NCBI GenBank assembly: GCA_003648815.1
Contig: QMPZ01000074.1
Span: forward strand, 1-7,622
Direction: 5' to 3'
Length of the DNA: 7,622 bases
Source: Candidatus Aerophobota bacterium
Lineage (GTDB): Bacteria; Aerophobota; Aerophobia; Aerophobales; B47-G16
Shown: positions 1-5,517 of the stretch, in pieces
Numbering within the stretch: position 1 is the stretch's first letter
Layout of the letters: the number at the start of each line of letters is the position of its first letter
Made by a program: the position numbers and the translations under genes
Notes under the pieces: model-generated
What the model saw: the letters and a program-made list of their open reading frames with translations, nothing else
Databases searched by the model: none
Told to the model about the DNA's origin: nothing

Positions 1-75
1 CTAAGGAGCCGCTTTTCAGACTGAAAAACAAAAATTGCTCTTTCTTGTTATTAACTCCTAAACTAATGAGGAGAA

Positions 76-176
76 TTAAATATTGCAGAATCTCTCGGCT
101 ACCCTTCTTAAGAAATTCTCATCGTTAAGGGCTACTTGCAATTTATCCAGCTTTACAGTATATTAGTCTTGGCCAT
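76..176 (-). pseudogene. Possible frameshifted small protein
   Basis: On the minus strand an ATG at 176-174 follows a good ribosome binding site (GAAAGGAGAA, minus strand of 181-190) with six-base spacing after AAGGAG. It reads MAKTNIL and then stops at 155-153. An overlapping frame from about 159 to the stop at 78-76 reads TVKLDKLQVALND and continues with a charged, helix-like stretch ending in FCNI. Adding one base near 155 would join the two into a protein of about 33 residues. I recognise no family. It may be a decayed gene, a base error, or chance: the fragment is short and the + strand here may carry a promoter. Confidence 0.25.
136..164 (+). promoter_or_regulatory. Candidate sigma70 promoter for the DUF47 transcript
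   Basis: TTGCAA at 136-141 (four of six matches to TTGACA) and TATATT at 159-164 (five of six matches to TATAAT) are separated by 17 bases. Transcription would begin near 171 and leave a leader of about 130 bases before the DUF47 gene. The region is AT-rich, so a chance match is possible. It is the best candidate seen upstream of the first gene. Confidence 0.3.
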
Positions 177-229
177 CGAATTCTCCTTTCGATAAAATTG
201 GTTTTTGTTCTCCTTATCTTGGAGGAAAG

Positions 230-277
230 ATGGCCTTTTCTCAAGGTCTAATGAATTTACAGAAATATAGGACATAA
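230..277 (+). CDS. Possible 15-residue upstream ORF / leader peptide
   Basis: An ATG at 230 sits two bases after a very strong ribosome binding site (GGAGGAAAG, 220-228) and opens a frame reading MAFSQGLMNLQKYRT before TAA at 275-277. It ends 21 bases before the DUF47 start. The binding site is stronger than that of the real gene downstream, which is the only argument for translation. The peptide has no recognisable motif, no codon run typical of attenuation and no signal sequence. The spacing to ATG is rather short. It could be a translated leader, a remnant, or chance. Confidence 0.22.
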   Translation: MAFSQGLMNLQKYRT

Positions 278-298
278 TCCAAGGAAAGGATAAGTTTT

Positions 299-913
299 AT
301 GGGTCTTAAGGAATTTTTCTTCCCCAAAAGAAGAGATTTTCTGGGAATGCTTGCCAGACAAACCTCCAAGACCTTGGAGGGGATGCAGGCCTTAAAGGAG
401 TTTATGAAAGAGCCAAATCCTTCCACCAGCGGAAGGGTGAAAGAGATTGAAAGGGAGGCCGATGAGCTCCGTCTCCACCTCATCAATGAGCTGAACGCCT
501 CCTTCATCACTCCCCTCGACAGGGAGGATATCTTTTCCCTCTCACGGGCCATAGATGACATTATCGACTATGGTCAGAGGACGGTCGAGGAAATGCTCAT
601 CTACGAAGTTAAGCCAACCCCGGACATCCAGAGAATGGTCGATGCCCTGCTTGAGGCGACAAAAAATATAGAGCTTGCCGTGCAAAACCTTACCAGGGGA
701 CCCCAGCTCGTCCTGCCATATGTGGTTAAGGCAAAAAAGGAGGAGAATCACATAGAACACCTCTATCACGAGGCCTTAGCTAACCTCTTCAAGAACAAGG
801 ATACCATTTACATCCTTAAGATGAGGGAGCTTTACAGGCACCTGAGCAACTCGGCTGACCGTTGCGATGAGGCAGCCAACCTCATCAGTGATATAGTGAT
901 AAAGATGACGTGA
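299..913 (+). CDS. DUF47 family PhoU-like protein, probable phosphate-transport accessory
   Basis: The 204-residue product has the length and sequence character of the DUF47 (TIGR00153) family, all-helical cytoplasmic proteins related to PhoU. The family is usually encoded next to a low-affinity PiT phosphate permease and is thought to control it. The family hallmarks are visible: an EREADELR acidic motif at residues 51-58, then ITPLDREDI at 70-78 and AIDDIIDY at 84-91. A second, symmetric acidic half is seen as EENHIEHLYHEAL (148-160) and SNSADRCDEAANLI (183-196). These repeated E/D clusters are the presumed metal-binding sites. There is no signal peptide or membrane segment. The ATG at 299 follows AAGGAAAGGA (281-290). 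No pit gene follows; the next gene, 60 bases downstream, is a sugar dehydrogenase. The family call is firm, the phosphate role is inferred from the family. Confidence 0.9.
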   Translation: MGLKEFFFPKRRDFLGMLARQTSKTLEGMQALKEFMKEPNPSTSGRVKEIEREADELRLHLINELNASFITPLDREDIFSLSRAIDDIIDYGQRTVEEMLIYEVKPTPDIQRMVDALLEATKNIELAVQNLTRGPQLVLPYVVKAKKEENHIEHLYHEALANLFKNKDTIYILKMRELYRHLSNSADRCDEAANLISDIVIKMT

Positions 914-973
914 ATTTGGGATAAAAGCAGATCTTTTAAGAAAATGCACAAAATAACTTGGAGGATATAAAAA

Positions 974-2167
974 ATGGCCAAGATGAAAGCGGTGGTTTTG
1001 TCTGCAAAATGGGATCCTAAGAAGGATTTCAGGTTAGGTCCGAAGGATGTGGAGGGAAAGCTTACCTACCTGGGAAGTCAGGTCTGGAGAAACCCTACTC
1101 TTAAGATTGAGGAAAAGGAGATTCCGGAGATTGGCCCTACGGAGGTCTTGATCAAGGTAAAGGCCTGTGGCATTTGTGGAAGCGACGTTCATATGGCTCA
1201 ACCTGATGATGAAGGCTATATTCTATACCCTGGTCTCACCGCCTTCCCCTGCACCTTAGGACATGAGTTTTCCGGAGTGGTGGTCAAGGCGGGAAAAGAA
1301 GCCCTTAACAAGAGAACCGGCCTAAGGTACAAGGAGGGTGAGGCGGTTACCTCAGAGGAAATGCTCTGGTGTGGATCCTGCCGTCCCTGCGCCGATGGCT
1401 ATCCCAATCACTGTGAAAGGCTCCAGGAGCTGGGCTTTACCTGTGACGGCGCCTTTGCTGATTACGTCAAGGTGGATGCCCGATATGTCTGGAGTCTGGA
1501 GGAGCTGAGAGGAGTTTATTCAGATGAGGAGATATTTTTGGCAGGAAGCTTAGTTGAACCAACATCAGTTGCCTATAATGCGGTTATAGAACGAGGTGGA
1601 GGAATTCGTCCCGGAGATAACGTGGTCATCTTGGGAGGGGGACCGATAGGATTGGCCGCGGTAGCCATCTTGAAAAGAGCTGGTGCGGCGAAAGTAATTT
1701 TATCCGAGCCTTCCGAGCCGAGGGCAAATATGGGAAAGAAGATGGGGGCTGATTACACGATCAACCCCTTAAAGGAGAACTTTACTGAAAAAGTCCTGGA
1801 GATAACCGAGGGAGTGGGGGCAAAGCTCTACTTAGAGGCCACAGGTCTTCCCGATAAGGTCTTTCCCGACATCGAACAGACCATCTGGCAGGGAAAGCAG
1901 ATTAATAGTACGGTGGTGATCGTGGCAAGATCGGCCAAAAAGATTCCCGTTACCGGTGAGGTATTTCAGGTGAGAAGGGCATCCATTGTCGGCTCTCAGG
2001 GACATTCAGGACATGGCACTTTCCCCCGGGTAATCAGCTCAATGGCCTCGGGGATGAACATGATTCCCTTAATTACCAAAAAAATATCCCTTGAGGAGGT
2101 TCCTGAGAACATAATAATGCTTCAAACCAACCGTCAGGAGTGCAAGATTACAGCGGTGCTTGAATAA
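974..2167 (+). CDS. iolM: Zinc-dependent scyllo-inosose 3-dehydrogenase (IolM-like)
   Basis: This 397-residue medium-chain dehydrogenase/reductase is predicted to oxidise scyllo-inosose (2-keto-myo-inositol) with NAD+ to a diketo-inositol, the second step of the Thermotoga-type inositol route. Catalytic zinc ligands are expected at Cys68 (CGICGSDVH), His97-Glu98 (LGHEFSG) and Glu195 (LVEPTS). The structural zinc cysteines are 133, 136, 139 and 147. The Rossmann motif GGGPIG is at 221-226, followed by Glu245 at the end of the second strand, which favours NAD over NADP. Two features resemble IolM (TM0412) as I remember it and are not general in the superfamily: an extended N-terminus (LGPKDVEGKLTYLGSQVW, 21-38) and the loop AQPDDEGYILYPGLTAFP (75-92), plus QGHSGHGTFPRVIS near the C-terminus. 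GGAGG at 960-964 supports the ATG at 974, though Met4 is an alternative start. The next gene is 14 bases away. Confidence 0.87.
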   Translation: MAKMKAVVLSAKWDPKKDFRLGPKDVEGKLTYLGSQVWRNPTLKIEEKEIPEIGPTEVLIKVKACGICGSDVHMAQPDDEGYILYPGLTAFPCTLGHEFSGVVVKAGKEALNKRTGLRYKEGEAVTSEEMLWCGSCRPCADGYPNHCERLQELGFTCDGAFADYVKVDARYVWSLEELRGVYSDEEIFLAGSLVEPTSVAYNAVIERGGGIRPGDNVVILGGGPIGLAAVAILKRAGAAKVILSEPSEPRANMGKKMGADYTINPLKENFTEKVLEITEGVGAKLYLEATGLPDKVFPDIEQTIWQGKQINSTVVIVARSAKKIPVTGEVFQVRRASIVGSQGHSGHGTFPRVISSMASGMNMIPLITKKISLEEVPENIIMLQTNRQECKITAVLE

Positions 2168-2181
2168 AAAAGAGGCAAAAA

Positions 2182-3204
2182 ATGAAAGAGAAGATGTTAG
2201 CGGCGGTGTTTGAGGGAGAGGGCAGGCTCAGCTTAAAGGAAGTACCCGTTCCCAAAATTAAAAGACCGGATGAGGTGCTCCTTAAGGTGGAGGCGGCCAG
2301 TATCTGCGGCACGGATGTTCACATATTGGAGATTCCCCCTGGACATCCGGCAAACAAAGGGGTAATATTGGGTCATGAATACACGGGAAAAGTATTAAAG
2401 GTAGGAGAAGATGTAAGAGACCTTAAGGAAGGGGATAGGGTGGTGGTCAATCCCAACCTCACCTGCGGAGCTTGTTCCTACTGCAGGATGGGCATGCCTA
2501 ACATGTGTGAGAACATGACCACCTTAGGGATATTCATCGACGGTGGATTTGCAGGATACAACGTTGCTCCGGCCAAAGCGCTTCATAAAATTTCCCCCAA
2601 CTTAAAACCGGAGATAGCCGTATTCGCCGAGCCCCTGTCCTGTGTGGTCAATGCGGTAAGAAGACTTAAACTTCAGCCTGGAGAATCCGTGGTGGTCCTG
2701 GGAGCAGGTCCGATAGGACTTTTGTTCACTCAAATCTTCAAGGCATCCGGAGCGGGAAAGATAATAGTTTCAGAGGTTTCCGATTATCGAGGCAGCTACG
2801 CTGAGGAAAGCGGAGCAACGAGGCTGGTAAATCCCTTAAGGGAGGATCTGGAAAAGGTAGTTAAGGAGGAGACAGGTATTGGCTCAGATATAGCGGTAGA
2901 TGCGGTGGGAACGCTGTTCAAGGAGACGATGAAGGTTGTGCGCAGGGGAGGACGTATTCTTCTTTTCGGGCAGAACTATCAGGCAAGGGCCCAGATTGCT
3001 CAAAATGACATTACCCGAGGCGAGCTTACAGTCCTGGGAAGCTATATTGCCAGGTTCACTTTCCCCCCCACTGTCAAGATTATAGAGAGCAAGATATTGA
3101 AGTTAGAGAAGCTCATCACCCATAGATTTCCCTTAGAGGAGATTCATAAGGGGATAGAGGTGATGAGAGATCGCAGGGCGATTAAGGTAATCATAAAACC
3201 ATAG
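2182..3204 (+). CDS. Second zinc-dependent medium-chain dehydrogenase, polyol or sugar-acid substrate
   Basis: A 340-residue NAD(P)-dependent dehydrogenase of the sorbitol/threonine dehydrogenase type. Catalytic zinc ligands are expected at Cys42 (ICGTDVH), His65-Glu66 (LGHEYTG) and Glu150 (AEPLSC). Structural zinc cysteines are 95, 98, 101 and 109. The nucleotide-binding motif GAGPIG is at 174-179 and Glu198 suggests NAD. It lacks the N-terminal extension and the long loop of the neighbouring IolM-like enzyme, so it is not a recent duplicate. It lies 14 bases after that gene and 15 before the IolN-like gene, so it very likely acts in the same pathway. Two roles are plausible: oxidation of myo-inositol to scyllo-inosose in place of IolG, or interconversion of a keto-sugar acid (5-keto-L-gluconate, tagaturonate) and its alcohol. 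The enzyme class is certain; the substrate is inference. The ribosome binding site is weak (GAGG, 2172-2175), suggesting translational coupling. Confidence 0.85.
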   Translation: MKEKMLAAVFEGEGRLSLKEVPVPKIKRPDEVLLKVEAASICGTDVHILEIPPGHPANKGVILGHEYTGKVLKVGEDVRDLKEGDRVVVNPNLTCGACSYCRMGMPNMCENMTTLGIFIDGGFAGYNVAPAKALHKISPNLKPEIAVFAEPLSCVVNAVRRLKLQPGESVVVLGAGPIGLLFTQIFKASGAGKIIVSEVSDYRGSYAEESGATRLVNPLREDLEKVVKEETGIGSDIAVDAVGTLFKETMKVVRRGGRILLFGQNYQARAQIAQNDITRGELTVLGSYIARFTFPPTVKIIESKILKLEKLITHRFPLEEIHKGIEVMRDRRAIKVIIKP

Positions 3205-3219
3205 ATTAAGGAGGAAGAA

Positions 3220-4338
3220 GTGTCTGAGCAAAAAAGAAAAGCTGGAATATGGCTGACCACGGAAAATCCAGCTATTATATTTGAGGACACAGAGGTGGGA
3301 AGGTTAAAGAAAAAGATCTGGGATGCATCTGAGGAAGAGATCGATTCTATATTGGCCGAGTATGGGGTGCCAGCACCGTCAGAGTTGGGAAAGCCGGGAA
3401 GCTATATTCAGACCACAGTTCGTCAGAGGCTCATCGAGAACAGGAGAAAGAACGACATCGTCATCATTCCTCTCGGGTCCACGGAAAAGCATGGTCGGCA
3501 TATGAACTCCGGTATGGACACACTTGTGGTAACCCAGATTGCGGAGGCAGTTCGCAGGTATACGGCCAAACAGGGACGAGCGGTCAACCTCGCCTGGCCA
3601 CCCATCGCCTATGGAGCGCATCCCTATCACCATATCGGGATGGCGGGCACGGTGATTATGCCGCAGGACGTGGTGCGAGAGACCCTCATTTACGTGATGC
3701 TTGGGCTATGGAACGATGGCTTTCGCAAGCAGATCCTCATCAACAACCACGGTCAGCTCTGGGTTCTGGAATCAGCCTTACATGAGTTTATGTATCGTTA
3801 TCAGCTTCCAGGAATCTTTCAGGTGCTGGACTGGCATCGGGCAGTAAGGGAGTTTTTCGGCTTGACCGGAAAACCGGACAGTATGGAGACGGATTTCATC
3901 CATGCAGATGAAGCTGAGACCTCCTTAGCCCTTTTGATGTTTCCTGAGGGAATGGTCGATATGAGTCTTGCCCAGGACACGAGCACAAAGGGATACCTAC
4001 CTGATGGCCATTTTGACAGGTCAGTGGAACCTCTTCGCCGACCTCACCGCTGGTCCGAAGGTGAAGGTCATGCTCCCATCGAGCTTTTTGCTCAGCCAGA
4101 AGGAGTGGTGGGAAAGGCAAGCCTGGCCAGCGCCAGGAAGGCCAAGCGCCCTGTTGCGGCTATTCTCAAGTACTTGACCTTAGTCATTGATCAAATCTTA
4201 GAGGCATTTCCACCGGGCAAAGTTCCTCCCGTGGAGGAGGTGACGCTACGAAGTTCTAAGGAGATGGAACCTTACCTCAAGGAGCCGGAAAGCACGGGCT
4301 GGAAGCCGGTCTATGCTCTGCCAAGGATTGGGCTTTAA
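3220..4338 (+). CDS. iolN: Creatininase-fold hydrolase, IolN-like diketo-inositol hydrolase
   Basis: A 372-residue member of the creatinine amidohydrolase family, predicted to cleave the carbocyclic ring of diketo-inositol to give 5-keto-L-gluconate, the third step of the Thermotoga-type route. The family signature is clear: PLGSTEKHGRHMNSGMD at 84-100 gives the metal ligands Glu89, His91 and Asp100; NNHGQ at 175-179 supplies His177; HADEAETS at 228-235 supplies the conserved Glu232 region. The motifs deviate from the usual GSxEQHGPH and NGHGGN. About 75 residues precede the first motif where ordinary members have roughly 30, and a long C-terminal tail follows, so this is a distinct subfamily. 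The start is GTG at 3220 with an ideal AAGGAGG site at 3208-3214; no ATG is better placed. It follows the second dehydrogenase by 15 bases. The fold is certain; the IolN assignment rests on motifs, position beside iolM and the presence of an IolO-like gene. Confidence 0.8.
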   Translation: MSEQKRKAGIWLTTENPAIIFEDTEVGRLKKKIWDASEEEIDSILAEYGVPAPSELGKPGSYIQTTVRQRLIENRRKNDIVIIPLGSTEKHGRHMNSGMDTLVVTQIAEAVRRYTAKQGRAVNLAWPPIAYGAHPYHHIGMAGTVIMPQDVVRETLIYVMLGLWNDGFRKQILINNHGQLWVLESALHEFMYRYQLPGIFQVLDWHRAVREFFGLTGKPDSMETDFIHADEAETSLALLMFPEGMVDMSLAQDTSTKGYLPDGHFDRSVEPLRRPHRWSEGEGHAPIELFAQPEGVVGKASLASARKAKRPVAAILKYLTLVIDQILEAFPPGKVPPVEEVTLRSSKEMEPYLKEPESTGWKPVYALPRIGL

Positions 4339-4342
4339 ATTC

Positions 4343-4436
4343 TTGGGGGGAAACGTGAAACGTTTCCCCCTCAACGGCCCGATCGGCAAAGCCGCCTCTC
4401 GCTTCGCTCGAGCAAGTCGGGCCTGCTCCCCCTCAA
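4343..4436. repeat. Palindromic intergenic repeat, copy A
   Basis: This element lies between iolN and iolO. It begins TTGGGGGGA and ends TCCCCCTCAA, an imperfect terminal inverted repeat. The left hairpin (4346-4370) is followed by a branched structure: GGCCCGA (4376-4382) pairs with TCGGGCC (4417-4423) and encloses CGGC-AAA-GCCG (4384-4394) and CTCG/CGAG (4398-4412). It shares four blocks in the same order with the copy at 5323-5395: GGGGGGAAAC, CCCCCTCAAC, GCTTCGCT and TGCTCCCCCT. Copy A carries the GGCCCGA hairpin as extra sequence. The ordered, shared blocks argue for a dispersed repeat of the REP or MITE type rather than two unrelated terminators. No encoded protein is seen. Confidence 0.7.
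4345..4370 (+). terminator. Strong hairpin after iolN, without a U-tract
   Basis: Seven bases after the iolN stop codon, GGGGGAAACG (4346-4355) pairs perfectly with CGTTTCCCCC (4361-4370) around a TGAAA loop, a ten-base-pair stem. No run of T follows, so it is not a classical rho-independent terminator. It could slow polymerase, protect the 3' end of the iolM-iolN message, or simply be part of the repeat element in which it lies. Confidence 0.4.
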
Positions 4437-4469
4437 AACTGGGAAACCAGACCTTAGTGAAGGATTAAG

Positions 4470-5258
4470 ATGAAAAGTAGTATTATTGTGCCCGTTCAGG
4501 ATTTGACGTCTTTCTCTCCTTTCTCCCCTGAGGATGGGCTTGAGGCTAACCTTGCAAGGGCGTCAGAGGCCGGGTATGATGGCGTGGAGTTAGCCATTAC
4601 CGATCCTGACTGCATCGATATAGTTGAGGTCAAACATCTTCTCAAACGATATAAGCTATCCATGCCCGCTATCACCACCGGTCAGGCCTACGTCCTTGAA
4701 GGGCTTTCACTTACCGCCTCCAATGAAAAGGTGCGCAGAAGGGCAATTCAAAGGATAAAGGAGCATGTCAAACTTGCACGAGAGCTAAACGCGGTGGTGA
4801 TCATCGGTCTGATTAGAGGAGAAAGAGGCGATGAAGAGGCGAGAAAGCTTCTAATTGAGGCTTTAGCGATCTGTGCCAGTTTTGATGATGAGGTTAAACT
4901 CGTCTTAGAACCTCTCAACCGTTATGAGAGTAGTCTAATCAACACGGTTGATGAAGCTTTAGCGCTCATAGGGCAGGTCAAGGCAAGAAATGTGGGAATA
5001 CTTTTCGATACCTTCCACGCTAATATCGAGGAGGTATCGATAGAAAAGAGCATTAAGAAAGCTAACGGTCACCTCCTCCACGTTCACATAGCTGACAGCA
5101 ACCGCTGGACTCCGGGATACGGTCATCTGAACTTCAAAGAGGTCAGCAGGGCCCTTTCCAGGATCGGTTACCAGGGATTCTGTTCGCTGGAATCGCTGCC
5201 AAAACCGGCTCCTGAAAGCTGTCTGCAAGAAGCAGCCGAGTACATAAAAAAGCTATAA
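4470..5258 (+). CDS. iolO: TIM-barrel sugar epimerase, 5-keto-L-gluconate epimerase (IolO-like)
   Basis: A 262-residue protein of the xylose isomerase-like TIM-barrel / D-tagatose 3-epimerase superfamily, predicted to convert 5-keto-L-gluconate to D-tagaturonate, which can enter the hexuronate pathway. Likely divalent metal ligands are Glu147 (LEPLNRYE), Asp180 (ILFDTFH), His206 (HVHIADSNR) and Glu241 (SLESLP); His183 and Arg212 are expected to contact the substrate. The stretches TGQAYVLEGLSLT (70-82), VIIGLIRGE (110-118), INTVDEAL (157-164) and ADSNRWTPGYGH (208-219) resemble IolO of Thermotoga (TM0416) as I remember it, and separate this group from generic tagatose or ribulose epimerases. 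The ATG at 4470 follows GAAGGA (4459-4464). It is 131 bases after iolN, with the structured repeat in between, so it may be transcribed or processed separately. Confidence 0.85.
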   Translation: MKSSIIVPVQDLTSFSPFSPEDGLEANLARASEAGYDGVELAITDPDCIDIVEVKHLLKRYKLSMPAITTGQAYVLEGLSLTASNEKVRRRAIQRIKEHVKLARELNAVVIIGLIRGERGDEEARKLLIEALAICASFDDEVKLVLEPLNRYESSLINTVDEALALIGQVKARNVGILFDTFHANIEEVSIEKSIKKANGHLLHVHIADSNRWTPGYGHLNFKEVSRALSRIGYQGFCSLESLPKPAPESCLQEAAEYIKKL

Positions 5259-5268
5259 GCTTTGCGAC

Positions 5269-5280
5269 GTATAATTATAC
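5269..5280. other. Twelve-base perfect palindrome after iolO
   Basis: GTATAATTATAC is a perfect inverted repeat 11 bases after the iolO stop. It contains TATAAT but no acceptable -35 element upstream. It may be an operator half of an unknown regulator or chance in AT-rich DNA. Confidence 0.2.
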
Positions 5281-5322
5281 TTAGTGGGAAAGCAGGCCGA
5301 AAACCGCTACAAGAAAACGACA

Positions 5323-5395
5323 TTTGAGGGGGGAAACATAGGCTTTCGCCCATTCCTTCGGAATGACCCCCTCAACGCTTCGCTGCTCCCCCTTT
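5323..5395. repeat. Palindromic intergenic repeat, copy B
   Basis: This shorter copy lies between iolO and the E2 gene. TTGAGGGGG (5324-5332) pairs perfectly with CCCCCTCAA (5367-5375), and inside this CATTCC (5351-5356) pairs with GGAATG (5360-5365). The blocks GGGGGGAAAC (5328-5337), CCCCCTCAAC (5367-5376), GCTTCGCT (5377-5384) and TGCTCCCCCT (5384-5393) occur in the same order as in the copy at 4343-4436. As there, one G-run faces two C-runs, so two mutually exclusive stems are possible. The stem is followed by only TTTATT, a weak U-tract, so it may also serve as a terminator for iolO. Confidence 0.7.
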
Positions 5396-5455
5396 ATTAA
5401 ACAAATGTTTATACTTTCCTATGCTTCAAGAAATTCCTCTTCAAGCGTCGTTTTC

Positions 5456-5483
5456 TTGACTCAAATCTCATCTTAATTATAAT
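5456..5483 (+). promoter_or_regulatory. Near-consensus sigma70 promoter for the E2-rib transcript
   Basis: TTGACT (5456-5461, five of six matches) and a perfect TATAAT (5478-5483) are separated by 16 bases. Transcription is expected near 5490, giving a leader of about 28 bases to the ATG at 5518. The ATG at 5482 lies inside the -10 box and so cannot be the start for a transcript from this promoter. This is the best promoter in the window. Confidence 0.75.
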
Positions 5484-5517
5484 GTCCTTAGGTAAAAGTC
5501 TGGAACGGAGGTTGAAT

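Larger units (their letters stand above)
1..298. other. Leader region without a firm gene
   Basis: No convincing full-length gene lies here on either strand. The region holds a candidate sigma70 promoter, a 15-codon ORF with a strong ribosome binding site, and a minus-strand reading frame that looks like a frameshifted small protein; each is listed separately. The DUF47 start at 299 is preceded by an AAGGAAAGGA ribosome binding site around 281-290. An open minus-strand frame also runs off the left edge, but it has no recognisable start or family motif. Confidence 0.6.

Noticed and set aside
1..75. Minus-strand frame open to the left edge of the window
   Set aside because: It has no ATG or GTG start with a ribosome binding site and only about 24 codons are visible, so nothing supports a gene.
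241..561. Open frame of 106 codons on the minus strand
   Set aside because: It overlaps the DUF47 gene antisense, has no family motif and is rich in Ser, Leu and Arg as expected for a shadow frame.
974..3204. Tandem duplication of one dehydrogenase gene
   Set aside because: The two proteins share only superfamily zinc and nucleotide motifs and differ in N-terminal extension and loops, so they are old paralogues, not a recent duplication.
3379..4177. Several open frames of 60-84 codons inside iolN on both strands
   Set aside because: All lie within a gene whose own frame carries clear creatininase motifs; none has a ribosome binding site or recognisable domain.
5322..5400. CRISPR-like direct repeats
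   Set aside because: The shared blocks occur in only two copies nearly 1 kb apart with a gene between them, have hairpin ends and no regular spacers.
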